DNA from: Paraphaeosphaeria minitans
Taxonomy: Eukaryota > Ascomycota > Dothideomycetes > Pleosporales > Didymosphaeriaceae
Length of the DNA: 64,000 bases
Direction of reading: 5' to 3'
NCBI GenBank assembly: GCA_015832175.1
Contig: WJXW01000001.1
Location: forward strand, 1,488,001 to 1,552,000
Positions 27,542 to 37,570 of the stretch are shown piece after piece. Every line of letters begins with the position of its first letter. The first letter of the stretch is position 1. The position numbers and the translations under genes are program-made. The notes under the pieces are model-generated. The model searched no databases and was not told where the DNA came from. It was given only the letters and a program-made list of their open reading frames with translations.

Positions 27542-28779
27542 ATGACCGAGATACCACACCTGCCACCAGCCATGGCTTCACTCACCACTCCGACCTCAAC
27601 CGATCTCACCCAACGAAAGCAAAAGGCCGGGCAACCTTCGCCACCTCTCCCATCCCAACTGGCACCCTTATCCTCTCCGAAGCCCCCTTCTCACCCTAGA
27701 AGCCGATTCCGCCATTCCACACGCCTCCCTACTTTCCTCCTTCGCCGCCCTCTCCTGGCACACCCAAACCCTCATCCTCAATCTCACCGCCCGCGACCCC
27801 AGTGCCTTCCGCGCCGTCATCTGGGCCGAATTCGCCATGTCCGACGAAAACACCTGGGGCGATGTCGAGCACGCGCACGGCGCGCACGCATCAGACGTGC
27901 TTAAGGCGTTCCATACGAATGCCGTGGGTGCGCATCTGGGGCTGCATACGGCACTGCTCAATCATTCGTGTAGGCCAAATGCGTACGCGGGTTTTAAGGA
28001 GGGGACTGGGGAGGTGAGGGTGTATGCACTCCGGGATATCCTGGAGGGTGAGCAGATCTGCATATCGCATTTGGAAGGTAGCGCGTTTTCCGAGGCGATG
28101 GGTTTGCGCCGAGGGATATTGGTTCTCCAGCGTGGCTTCGTGTGTCTGTGCGATGCGTGCATGGATGCTGAAGAAAGTGCCAACATGGAGCGGGAGGCGC
28201 GCGATGAAAATCTGCGGGCGACTTTACAGTGGCTGATTGCGAAGTATCGGTGGAACGAAGCTAGGCTGATTGACAACTTTGGAATGAAGGGTCACAAGGG
28301 CGTGGATCCGGGGTTTGCGATGTTCTTGGTGGAGGTTGGCGAGGGGATTGTGGAGGTTCTGGAGAAGTTGGGGATGGCGACAATGGAGACTCTCGAGTGG
28401 TAAGTCGCGATTTCTGTTGTTCATTTGGTGGTGAGAGGTAAGGCTAACTGAATGTAGGCACCAGAAAATCATCCACTGGAGTCTCGCGCTGAGGGAAAAT
28501 AAGATGGCCGACGACTGGCGTGAGAAGATGCTGCAGGTCGTGCGTATCTGTGTCGGAGAAGGCTCAGTGATGTATTGCGAGATGCAACGAGAGGAGATCG
28601 GCGCGAACGCAGTTGAGCGGGAGAACACAACCACCGATGTCTCCCGTATGGGTCATCCCAAGGTCATGATGGCGGACGAGCCGGAGGTCGAGGATGAAGA
28701 CAAGGAAATACCCTGGGGTACCTACGACGAGTCCAGCGAAGAGGAGGACAACTCCAAGGATGAGGACTACGTTAACTGA
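27542..28779 (+). pseudogene. Second SET-domain gene, disrupted at its 5' end
   Basis: The 3' part is intact: 27690-28399 and 28458-28779 joined across a 58 bp intron (GTAAGT..TGTAG), reading ALLNHSCRPNAYAGF, VYALRDILEGEQICISHLEG and CLCDACMDAEE, then an acidic tail ending KDEDYVN. Upstream, the SET start KAKGRATFATSPIPTGTLILSEAPF lies one frame away (27613-27688), and the switch at about 27683-27692 (a CCCCCTTCTC run) cannot be an intron because no GT exists between 27542 and 27700. The upstream frame also lacks an ATG after its preceding stop. The copy is therefore frameshifted, or the assembly has an indel here. Translation from an internal ATG at 27837 would lose half the SET domain. It may be a decayed paralogue of the adjacent SET gene. 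Confidence 0.65.
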
Positions 28780-29978
28780 AGATAAGGCATTCTCCGAATG
28801 TTGTATAACGAGGCTTAGGTCCAGACTAATATAGTACTTTCCGGTCACGAACAGTACCTACCGTACAGACACCTCTGCCCTACCATACGTACCGTACCTA
28901 CTTCCAACCGTACCGTAACCGCACCAGGGTCGCACGGCACGTACTACATACTGCTGTGCACGCTGGCACTGAACAAGACTTTTTTTTGAAGAGTGAACTC
29001 GTTCGTCGTACGACTGAGTTATCTGCTCACCCCAGACTTGAGATAATGTCTCGTAAGGTTGATCTGGATGATCTAGATTAACATAACGGAAGGTACACTG
29101 GAGTGGCTCATTCGACCCTGGATGGAGGCTCATTACTAGGAAATTTCCGCCATCATGTAATGAATGGTAGAGTGGTCTTGTGTCAACATTTGCTGTAGAG
29201 TTCATAATTGGGAAGGAGACTGCGGCAGAGTACTATAGGAAGAAACCATCGCCGTTGTTTGGTATGTACGATACGCTATATTACACTATTCGAAGTGCCA
29301 TTTTATTCCACCTTGAGTCCTTCCTCGCTAGGTACACTACGCTCATATACCGGAGCGCAGTGTGTTCATGGTGTTGCTTCCCCATGTTCTACTCCAACAT
29401 CGACCATTCCATCTTCGCCCAACGGCGGTCCCTCTGACCGCGGAACCACCTAACAATTCGGACACTCCCGGTTAAATTAGGAGTCAGTCTCCTCCCTCAA
29501 CCTTGAAGCACACAGCATCAACTCACCCGTGGCATCTTCAAGATCGCGCTTCATTGCTTGCGGAAGCTCATTCAATGCCTCCCACGCCTTGGTACCGTAC
29601 CTATGCAAGCCTTCCACTCGCCCCCCGCACCCTTATGGTACACCGCCATCTGCAACCGAGCATTGCCATCGTCAGGCTATAAACCTCGTCTTATCTTGCG
29701 GTTTTCTCGGCCCTCTCGTGATGATGTTTCAAAAGTCCCCGGCAGCAGCCTGTCAGCCCAGACAAGCCAAGCGCGCGGCATGAGACGTTTCGCATCCACG
29801 TCCCACGTTTGAGGCTAGCAACGCGAACGTCAGTCTTCAAGAAGTCATCACCTTCGTAACGACGTTTTCCTCTCCTATCCGTTCTTTGCCTTACGAGGCT
29901 TCACTCTTTGTTCTCCTCTATTCGCTTTCGCTGCACCTGGTGTGCTTTTGTTTGTTCCATTTTTCGTTCCTTACCATA
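28780..29978. other. Intergenic with short GTAC-rich repeats
   Basis: No supported gene in 1.2 kb. Between 28853 and 28925 the sequence is dominated by CCGTAC/GTACCTAC units. Long frames at 29180-29810 have no family resemblance. The CT-rich leader at 29870-29975 precedes the UstYa-like gene. Confidence 0.5.
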
Positions 29979-30881
29979 ATGCCGCAAGAGTACCGAGCAG
30001 TGCCGGTGGAAGAGGCATCTCAGTCGAGTGGCGACGATGCGAGTGTGAACGAGAAGTTCGAATGGAGGACAGAGAAGCAAACCCTCTCGCAGCGGATACG
30101 GAATGCCTCGACGTCGCATCTAGTGTGGACAGTACAGGCGGTTATACTATCCGCATCGATAACGTTCTTCGTCCTGGGAGTGTGCATGCGAACAACAAAG
30201 CAGGCGGACGCTATTCCTACGACATTCTGTGAGGAGCTAGCTTGGATGAGGATGATCTGAAGCTAACAGTTATGCAGCGCCGGTCAACGAGGCGATCGAA
30301 TACAAGATCCATCACTTCGACCTCAAGCCGATTCCAGATGGTCCATTCGTCGGCAAGGGTCCGCGTGTAGATGCGATGTGGGAGTGGGCAACGGACGGAG
30401 GTGCTTTACCATCTCCCATTATTTTTTTTAGAACGAGATTGACCAATATTCAGTTCCGGACACCATGGTTTCCCGCGAAGAGATGATCAAGATGAACATG
30501 GACCCCGAAGGCGCCCTCTTGGTAACCGACCCAGCAACCGGCAAACGCGGGTACCGCGTCGCTATCGAAGTCTTCCACCAACTGCACTGCCTAAACCTGC
30601 TCCGACAGGCGAACTGGAAGGCCCACTACGCGAAGCTGGGCGGCGACACATCTGCGGAGCCCGAGGACTTGCACGGCCATCTTGACCACTGCATAGATGC
30701 GCTCCGACAATTCGTCATGTGTCAGTCAGACGTGAACGTATTTCCCTTCCGCTTTCCGTTCAATGATGGCGACCCATGGCCGGACTACAGCTCACCCAGG
30801 ACGTGCCGCAACTATGAGAGGGTGCGGCAGTGGGCGGTCGACCATGGAGTTGCGCAAGGTGTCGATGAGCCGGAGCATTAG
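29979..30881 (+). CDS. UstYa-like (DUF3328) membrane-anchored oxidase
   Basis: Exons 29979-30228, 30278-30400 and 30454-30881, with introns of 49 and 53 bp, give 266 residues. The start is MPQEYRAVPVEEASQ. A single transmembrane segment (HLVWTVQAVILSASITFFVL) follows a short cytosolic tail, then the lumenal domain SPVNEAIEYKIHHFD. Both signature HxxHC motifs are present: HQLHC (residues 166-170) and HLDHC (200-204). UstYa-family proteins (Pfam DUF3328) catalyse oxidative cyclisation of fungal RiPPs such as ustiloxin, and also chlorination or desaturation in other pathways. Here I find no precursor peptide with repeated Kex2-type cores, no UstYb partner and no tailoring genes nearby, so the role is open. 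Confidence 0.9.
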
Positions 30882-31277
30882 ACGTACCTATCATAGTTGT
30901 ATAAATCCTCGGCAATCGCACTGTACAATGAACACCCGTCATCTTGCAGTTTACCTACGGTAGTAGGTACATCGAAAGATTCGTAAAGCTCAGTGCAACG
31001 CTTGTCTTGCCTTGGCAATACCTAGGTACCTACTCCTCGTGACTCCGGACTTTGATCTAGGTACCTATAATTATGGAGACAGCCAAATGTGAAATGCCCT
31101 CAAATGCCCAGGATACCTCATGGGCGTTCTACTCGCACATATGCCTTGGATCTGATGTGTAAATGAATTGAGGTTAGTCAGCATACGCCACGTGAAAGCG
31201 CGTTTTCGGTTGACGCGCTGATGCGATCGACCTCACGTTAGGCCGATTTCGCAGCAACACCCACAACCGCTCACAAC
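30882..31277. other. Intergenic with GTAGGTACC-type motifs
   Basis: Three copies of TAGGTAC or its complement occur at about 30961-30970, 31022-31032 and 31057-31066. The last 80 bases contain GACGCG-like sequence (about 31212), as might be expected upstream of a G1/S gene, but this is weak. Confidence 0.45.
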
Positions 31278-32429
31278 ATGAGCAAGGCGAATATCGAGCA
31301 AGCTCTGACGGGGCTTGTTGCTACTCTATCTGGCCCGCTTCCGCCAGAGCTCGTGGATCTCGCACTATCCTTGCTTGCACGATCGCGAAGCGTCGCCCAT
31401 TCTTTGAAGCCCGATGAAGAGATAGCACGACCGTACGCATGTGCGCAATTAGCTTGCGAAAGGTGCGCATAATTTCGGGACCTTGATTTAAAGTGTCTGA
31501 CCAAATGCAGGTCAAAGAAGCGCCTCAATCTCCCTGCTATCACCCCCCGGCCGCCCTGTCCTCCTCGCATCTACAAGAAGCTATACGACTACCTCGAGAG
31601 CGCGCTTCCCGCACCAGTATCAGCCACGCGAGAACCTCAGACCCCCCGCAAATCCGCCTCAAGCGCCCCGCCTTCCGCGCGAACCACCCCCAAGACACCA
31701 AAGACGCCGCGAAGCGCCAGGCCCACACCGAAGAGCACACGTAGGGACGGGAACAAGGACGAGGAATCCCCACAATGGCTTGCGCCTACCATTCGTGGGC
31801 TCCTCAAGGCATTTGACTATCCCAATGCCGCAGGAAATGTCTACACGGGCGTGGAAATTATCCTCCCGCTGCTCGCTCGAATGTCAGCCGCCGCCGCCGA
31901 AACCCCCAGCAAGCGGCCGAAGCGAGCTGCAGCGATATCACGACCATCTATATCGGAGATATCAGAAAGCCGCATACTTGGCCTCATTGCGGTGGTTTCT
32001 TTCTATGTCCTTAACAGGATGCTGGATCAAGACATCACACCCGCGCAATTCACCCAGTGGACCAAAAAGGCCGTCGCAACGCTTCTCAAATCACCTGCAG
32101 CCAAGGACGTGTCAGAAGCAGATATGCAGGCGGATATCGAATCGCTGATGCCCATGGCGCAGGAAGAGGGGTGGGTGCGGATGGAGTGGTTCCTGAATGT
32201 GCTTCCACCCAGCGCTGAAGATATGGAGGGCGTGGAAACGACCAACAGTGGGCCTGCGGCGATTGCGAGTCAAGGTCAAAGCTCGCGCGATGGTGGGAGC
32301 AGTTACATCGGATTGGGCACCATGATGCAGGACGCAACTGATTACTTGGGCGAAAGACAGCGGGAAGATTACGCGAGATGGAAGGCAGGTATTATGGCAC
32401 GCATTGAAACTATTGAGGCATCGTCGTAG
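31278..32429 (+). CDS. ORC6: Origin recognition complex subunit 6
   Basis: Exons 31278-31462 and 31511-32429, with a 48 bp intron joined in phase 2 (CE-R|SKKRLNL), give 367 residues. The N-terminal TFIIB-like cyclin fold starts MSKANIEQALTGLV and continues LPPELVDLALSLLARSRSVAHSLKPDEEIARPYACAQLAC. The conserved block KKRLNLPAITPRPPCPPRIYKKLYDYL follows. A Thr/Pro/Lys-rich linker with TPK/SPQ-type sites (PKTPKTPRSARPTPKS) suggests CDK phosphorylation. A second helical domain (about 165-290) ends in WVRMEWFLNVL. Orc6 is part of the complex that loads Mcm2-7 at origins. The assignment is strong. Confidence 0.92.
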
Positions 32430-32935
32430 CGAACCGAAACTTTTCCAAAGCACACTGGGTGACACCAGAGGTTTCCGATCAAGAACTATATTAGAGCGTC
32501 CAGCTGCAGCTAGATGGTCTACGTCTAGTGTCCATTCGACCCAGTCTATGCCGAGCGCCATATTCGGAAAGTCCGGACAGTCGCTCAAAGGCAACTCGTT
32601 CCTCGAACGCTATAACCCGCCACGAATGCACCGGCCTCAATCACCCCCGTATGTAATCGTCGTGAGCTCGTCGCTGTGTATCTTAAGGGTTGGCTCGATC
32701 ATGCGGTACATCGACAAATGAGGTAAGGGACCAGACAACTTAGCAAATGTTTACGAACAGAGCTTTGAAGTTGCTAATGATGACTTCTACAGTGGCAAAT
32801 CACGACATAATTTGGCGTCGCATATGTCAAAGATATGATGTAGAATTTTGAAATCGTGCGCTAATGGATCGGGAAAAGCAAAGGGACTTTAAAAAAAACC
32901 AAACAATAAAATATGCACCATCGCACTTGTCAAGT
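32430..32935. other. Convergent 3' flanks of ORC6 and the dioxygenase
   Basis: 506 bases with AT-rich patches at 32740-32920, consistent with 3' ends. No gene seen. Confidence 0.6.
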
Positions 32936-34234
32936 CTATACAGGAAGCACAACCCGCATGCCCATGTACTCTCGCGTGTGCATCAACTTGCCATCGATGA
33001 TAGACTGGTGCACGCCAACACGATTGTGCTCGGTATCTGTCGGGTCCGTAGCAGTCGCAATCTGTATCTCGCGCCATTGTCGGTTGGTGGGTGCAAGATC
33101 ACCACCTGAAGTGCGATTCTTGAACTCCTTGTAGATGCCTTGTTCTTCGACGCAGCCTTCACGCTGGATAAGCGGAGAATCTGACATCGTTAGTGATTAA
33201 CAAGCGAGTTGGTGCGGAGTGGCATACCATAAGCAGGTGACATATTCATCTCCCCCAGAGAGCTGTTGAATAATACAAGTGAAAGTCGTTCTTGTTGCAG
33301 CTGATCAACAGGAGGTTTGAACACCCTGTGTCGCGTGGCTTTGAAATGACCACCAGATACAATCTCAAGCGTGTCGCCGATGTTGATCACAAGCGCACCG
33401 GGCTTATACGGAACATAGTACCACTTCTCGTCTTGTCCCCAGATCTGCAGGCAGCTGATGGGAACGCTGAAGAGGAGCGTTGTAAGACCGAAATCAGTGT
33501 GACCGTGCATGCGCAGACCCTTCGATGCCTCCTCGGTGGACTTTTGTACCGGACGGAACAGTGCGTGACGGAAGTAACCCTCTCCGGTTGGACCACCGTG
33601 TGATTGAACGTTGTCCCAAAGGTAATCATCGGGGAGTTCGAGTACCCGCGAAAAGAGGGTTAGGAGGCGGCGGTTGACGGATTGAGTGAGGTATTCGCAA
33701 AAGGCGCGAATTTCGTCCATGAATGGGTGGACGCAGGTAGGACTGCGGTCCATAGACTCCCAATCGGGCTTGTACCAGTTAAACTGCTCGATGCCATCTG
33801 CACATGCACGGTGGCGCTGTTGTTGTGAGCAGGAGTCCGGTACAAAGGATGGCAATGTATACCTTGAAGCCGTATGGGTGCTTATATCCCGACCAGACAC
33901 CTGTCTCGGGGTCGAAAAGAAGTCGTTCCTTGTCTTCTTCAGTGATGTTATGGTAGAGATATTGTGCAATAGCGAACTGGCGATGTAGCTGCTCAAGCGA
34001 GATGCCGTAGTTCTCGAGGAAAAGGAATCCCTCGTCGCGGATAGCCTTCTTGACCCGCTGCACTAAACTGTCGACTACAGCGGGGTCTTCTGAATCGAGC
34101 AACGATAGATCAATGGAGCTCAGCTCAGCGAAGTTCTCCTTCTGTTGCGTGACGGGTGGAGGAATCCATTCTGGAACAAATGGCTTGCCTGGGAGGTCGG
34201 CAGCTGGGGGATTGAAAGCACCTGTAGGCGTCAT
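32936..34234 (-). CDS. 2-oxoglutarate/Fe(II)-dependent dioxygenase (isopenicillin N synthase-like)
   Basis: Exons 34234-33863, 33816-33228 and 33180-32936 give 401 residues, with introns of 46 and 47 bp; the acceptor of the first is chosen to keep frame (YGFK|RHRACADGIEQF). The DIOX_N region has EGFLFLENYGISLEQLHRQFAIAQ. The catalytic double-stranded helix shows HGHTDFGLTTLLF (first His and Asp of the iron triad), then GHFKATRHRVFKPP (second His) and RLSLVLF (R-x-S for 2-oxoglutarate). The final exon adds a polar tail ending MGMRVVLPV. Such enzymes hydroxylate or desaturate small molecules in the cytosol. It is divergent from the RidA gene over a promoter carrying a 14-base palindrome shared with the aldolase/MFS promoter, which suggests co-regulation. 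The substrate is unknown. Confidence 0.9.
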
Positions 34235-34500
34235 AATGATAGTGGGTGTGTAGGAACAGTGTATAGATGTTGTGCAACTGTTCACAGGGTGTACATGTCC
34301 TTAGAAGAGGATGCCGTAGCGTGCCTTTATATCGCACAGCAACGCGCTTCGTGCCCCCGTCCAAAGGCAAGTACAAGAGCCTAGACGAGCTCCGCTCCGC
34401 TCCAGTACGATACTCGAACGACCGGTAGGTAGCGCAGGTTCCACAACTCCAGGTTCGCGTCCTAAACCGCCCGAGATAGGCGTAGTCCCGCGACGCGCGG

Positions 34501-34650
34501 CTCCTCCATTATTCCTGCTCCTCTCCATGTCGGCGGAGCAGTCACTCCTCCCTGGCCACATAGGAAGGGTGGCTGGTATCTTGGTGGCGTCCCCTTCAGA
34601 TAGCGAGTAGTGAGGCGTCGGCATTGGGAGGAGCTCCTCCTTGCTCCTCC
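34501..34650. promoter_or_regulatory. Cluster of CTCCTCC boxes in the dioxygenase/RidA promoter
   Basis: CTCCTCC occurs at 34501-34507, 34545-34551, 34634-34640 and 34644-34650, all inside the 688 bp between the two divergent start codons. This density of a 7-mer in 150 bases is well above chance. C2H2 regulators commonly bind G/C-rich sites of this kind, and one is encoded at the end of this cluster. Confidence 0.45.
34627..34640. promoter_or_regulatory. Perfect palindrome GGAGGAGCTCCTCC, candidate operator 1
   Basis: A 14-base perfect inverted repeat preceded by G (34626-34640 reads GGGAGGAGCTCCTCC), 392 bp from the dioxygenase ATG and 282 bp from the RidA ATG. The identical 15-mer occurs in the aldolase/MFS divergent promoter. 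I saw no third copy in the window. Confidence 0.5.
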
Positions 34651-34922
34651 CGCTCCGCGCCAGGGCCTCGAGGATCCGTGCACTAGGTACCTACCAACAG
34701 CCACTCCACATCTCACTGGCAGTGCCCACTTGGTTGCGATTGTAGTTCTCCGTTTTTCGCAACAACCATCTTCTTGGACACTTAAAGCCCCAACCTAGTC
34801 GCCCCTCATGTTTTCCCTACCTTACCAGCCTACACGCACATTCACTCTCGAGACCCCGTAACAAGCCTTATCACACTTTATCTACCACCCGAAGTCCTCA
34901 AACACACAAGACCTCTACCAAA

Positions 34923-35375
34923 ATGTCTCGCCAGCTTATCTCCAGCGAGAAGTTCCCTACCAAGCCTCACAACTGTAAGTTTGTACCTACCAAAAGCTGG
35001 GCAGAGTACTCACTCAACTTCACAGGCCCTGCCGTCAAGGTACCCGGCTTAGTATTCTGCGCTGGCCAGACAGCAACCGGAGAGATCAAACAAGCAACCG
35101 TATGCACCCTACGACGGTCGAAACGTTCCCCGACTGACCACTGCCCACAGAGGAAAGTTCTCCAGAACTTGAAGGAGGTGCTCGAACTTTCCGGCTCTTC
35201 ATTGGAGCAGGTCGTTAAATACAACGTCTACTTGGCAGACATGAAGGACTTCGCGGCGATGAACGAAGTATACATTGAGTTTCTCCCTCAACCAATGCCT
35301 TCGCGGAGTTGCTTACAGGCGCTCGCGCCCGGAGAAGGGACAGTCCTTGAGATTGAGTGCATCGCGCAGGTTTGA
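34923..35375 (+). CDS. RidA/YjgF/UK114-family imine deaminase
   Basis: Exons 34923-34974, 35026-35099 and 35151-35375, each intron 51 bp, give 116 residues, the normal size. The start is MSRQLISSEKFPTKPHN. Core RidA features are PGLVFCAGQTATG, then VLQNLKEVLELSGSSLEQVVKYNVYLADMKDFAAMNEVY, and the substrate-binding arginine in MPSRSCLQALAPGEGTVLEIECIA. The trimeric family hydrolyses reactive enamines and imines to ketones plus ammonia. Some members are dedicated steps in degradation of amino-muconate-type intermediates. The first intron is in frame and stop-free, so an unspliced reading gives a longer false protein. Its position between a dioxygenase and an aldolase suggests a pathway-specific role. 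Confidence 0.9.
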   Translation: MSRQLISSEKFPTKPHNCKFVPTKSWAEYSLNFTGPAVKVPGLVFCAGQTATGEIKQATVCTLRRSKRSPTDHCPQRKVLQNLKEVLELSGSSLEQVVKYNVYLADMKDFAAMNEVYIEFLPQPMPSRSCLQALAPGEGTVLEIECIAQV

Positions 35376-36142
35376 GTTGGTGTAGATTGATGTAAGTAGT
35401 TTGGAGTTTTAGATTAGATTGGTAGCATCATTGGCAGGAATGGTATCATGACCCCCAACTACAATCGGCGTCTTCCTGTGCTTATTCTTACGTTTCGTAC
35501 ATGAATGAGACGCGACTATCGTTGCTTAGTGGAATAATCAGGTTCACGGTGGAGGACATAAAATGTGGGGACGTACATACCAAGGCAGGCATGTAGGCGC
35601 GCACCTCATTCTGTATGCACTCGCTCTGTTATACGTTCATGTCATTACAAAACAGGGTAGCGTACATGTTCACAGTAAGGTATATTCACATTTTTACTGG
35701 TGGCCACTGTGGTCCAAGCTCTATTTTGTCAGTGTAAAGCATTGGTGTTCTGTACGAGACAGATCCCATAGTGGCGGCTATACCCTACGAAGGTGCCGTG
35801 AAAGCATATGGACGATGAAAAAAGGTTCAGATACAGGTAAATCTAAAGAACGAGGCCAAGGCTTCTATATATGCAATATTTCCGTTTGCGTGAGAACTTC
35901 TGAAAAAAGATTCGCATCAAGAGCGATAGAGTGACATGGCTTCTGAGTTACCATCGAATAATAGTCAATCAAAATGTCAACGCATGGCATTTGGGTTTGA
36001 GTGTGAATGGATTGTAAAAATAAGTACTATGACTGAAACCATGACACAACCCCTAACTCCGCCCATCTATGATTCCATATCCGCAAATGCGATTCCGTGT
36101 CCAGCGTAAACCATTGTATGCAATTGAACTGCTTTAGAAGCT
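35376..36142. other. Convergent intergenic between RidA and aldolase genes
   Basis: 767 bases with no supported gene. AT-rich with TATATATG at about 35863-35870. Both neighbouring genes end into it. Confidence 0.55.
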
Positions 36143-36964
36143 CTACGAGGTCTTCGCGCCACCAGACCTCGCGATTTCGAACTCGGAAATATACCAATTC
36201 TGAATGGCCTTTGTGTCGCCCGTGATAGCCACTGTGTCATACCTGGCCCTTGCCTCCTTCGCCGCCGTTCCGTTGTTGACCATGCGTGCAAACCACTTTC
36301 CATGTTTCCGCGCCGCAGCCTCGATTCTGTCAATCGCAGCGACAAACTCAGGTTCGTCGCCCCGCGCAGGCACGTAGCCCAGCAGTGCTTGCGCAAGGTC
36401 GTTTGGCCCAATAAAGATCACGTCGACACCAGGAACCGCAGCAATTGCTTCCACATTCTCGACACCTGCCCGTGTCTCGATTTGTATCATGGTAAGGATG
36501 GTCTCATTCGCGGTCTTCATGTACTGCGGTGTGGCAAGACCGTGTGCGATAGCCGGGAATGCGGAACCCTGCCCTCGGATTCCATGAGGAGGGAATTTCG
36601 AGGATGCGACGATCTGTGCGGCTTCTTCGGCGGTATTTATCTGGGGAACAAGGATGCCGTGTGCGCCTGTGTCGAGAGCGCGCTTGATGATGTCGTGTGC
36701 CGGGCCTCGGATGCGAATTATGGGGGAGACATCGAGGGCGGCGATCGCGGCCACTGAGTTGTGCATTGAGTCGTCCCCAATGTGGCCATGCTCGCAGTCC
36801 AGGATGATGCCGTCAAGACCTGTCAAGGCGACAATTTGAGCTTGTCGAACAGATGGAATGGCGACGAAGGTCATCAATGGGTATTCATTGGCCTTGATCT
36901 TGTTGAGCAATCGAAGGCGCGGGTTGCTGACCTTGGTCTCTATCGGCGTCGTGTAGGAAGTCAT
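36143..36964 (-). CDS. HpcH/HpaI-family class II aldolase
   Basis: Single exon; 273 residues from MTSYTTPIETKVSNPRLR (ATG at 36964). An in-frame ATG at 37042 would add 26 residues without resemblance. The barrel carries the family landmarks: VRQAQIVALTGLDGIILDCEHGHIGDD (metal/acid region), IIRIRGPAHDIIKRALDTGAHGILVPQINTAEEA with the catalytic arginine, GIRGQGSAF, and MIQIETRAGVENVEAIAAVPGVDVIFIGPNDLA with the metal-binding Glu and Asp. Enzymes of this family perform reversible pyruvate or oxaloacetate aldol cleavage of 2-oxo-4-hydroxy acids, typically the last step of aromatic or sugar-acid catabolism. It is divergent from an MFS transporter gene. Confidence 0.92.
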   Translation of the reverse strand: MTSYTTPIETKVSNPRLRLLNKIKANEYPLMTFVAIPSVRQAQIVALTGLDGIILDCEHGHIGDDSMHNSVAAIAALDVSPIIRIRGPAHDIIKRALDTGAHGILVPQINTAEEAAQIVASSKFPPHGIRGQGSAFPAIAHGLATPQYMKTANETILTMIQIETRAGVENVEAIAAVPGVDVIFIGPNDLAQALLGYVPARGDEPEFVAAIDRIEAAARKHGKWFARMVNNGTAAKEARARYDTVAITGDTKAIQNWYISEFEIARSGGAKTS

Positions 36965-37219
36965 GATGAAGAAGATCGACAAGTCCGTAAGGTTGTGTGG
37001 AGAGCGAGGGAGTTGCGGAGGAAGGTAGGGAATATTATTCATTAACAGAAGGCGGCCTCATCGTAGAAATAGTACGGGCTCTTCATTCCGGAGACGTATC
37101 ATCTACATAATGCTCCTAAATTCGGCGAGGAGCACCGTCGAGCTTGTTGATCTGCATGTTAGCATATGCATAGTTGGATATCTACCTCGCGTTGAGGTGT
37201 AGTGTCGGCAGACCCACTG

Positions 37220-37233
37220 GGAGGAGCTCCTCC
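37220..37233. promoter_or_regulatory. Perfect palindrome GGAGGAGCTCCTCC, candidate operator 2
   Basis: Identical to the palindrome at 34627-34640, including the flanking 5' G (37219-37233). It lies in the 606 bp between the aldolase ATG (36964) and the transporter ATG (37571), 255 and 337 bp from them. An extra CTCCTCC half site is at 37383-37389. Shared placement in two divergent promoters is the main evidence. Confidence 0.5.
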
Positions 37234-37570
37234 GCGTACTAACAGCTGGATCCTGATTCGGCACCGGAGAGATAAGCGTGCAGACGCACGTTTACCCCAG
37301 GTCTCCAGAAATTGTGATTAGCTCCCCCGCTAACCGGCTAGCATCCGTCTAGCTGGGACTTGACATCTGGAGCCATGGGGCGCTCCTCCCTCCTTATCTA
37401 ACTACTTCATAGTATCAATGGCTGTCGCGGATGCGATAAAGGGGAATATAAAACCTGTTGGGGGGGAGATGAAGAAGAAACAGTCACGGCTCGAGCAATT
37501 ACGCATCGGTCGACACTTGTTCAAGCTTTGAAGCATCGCAAAATTTGCAGACTTTTGTGATATCTTTACC

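Noticed and set aside
35563..35934. 123-codon plus-strand frame between RidA and the aldolase
   Set aside because: Starts ATG but has no recognisable domain and lies in a convergent 3' region; likely chance.
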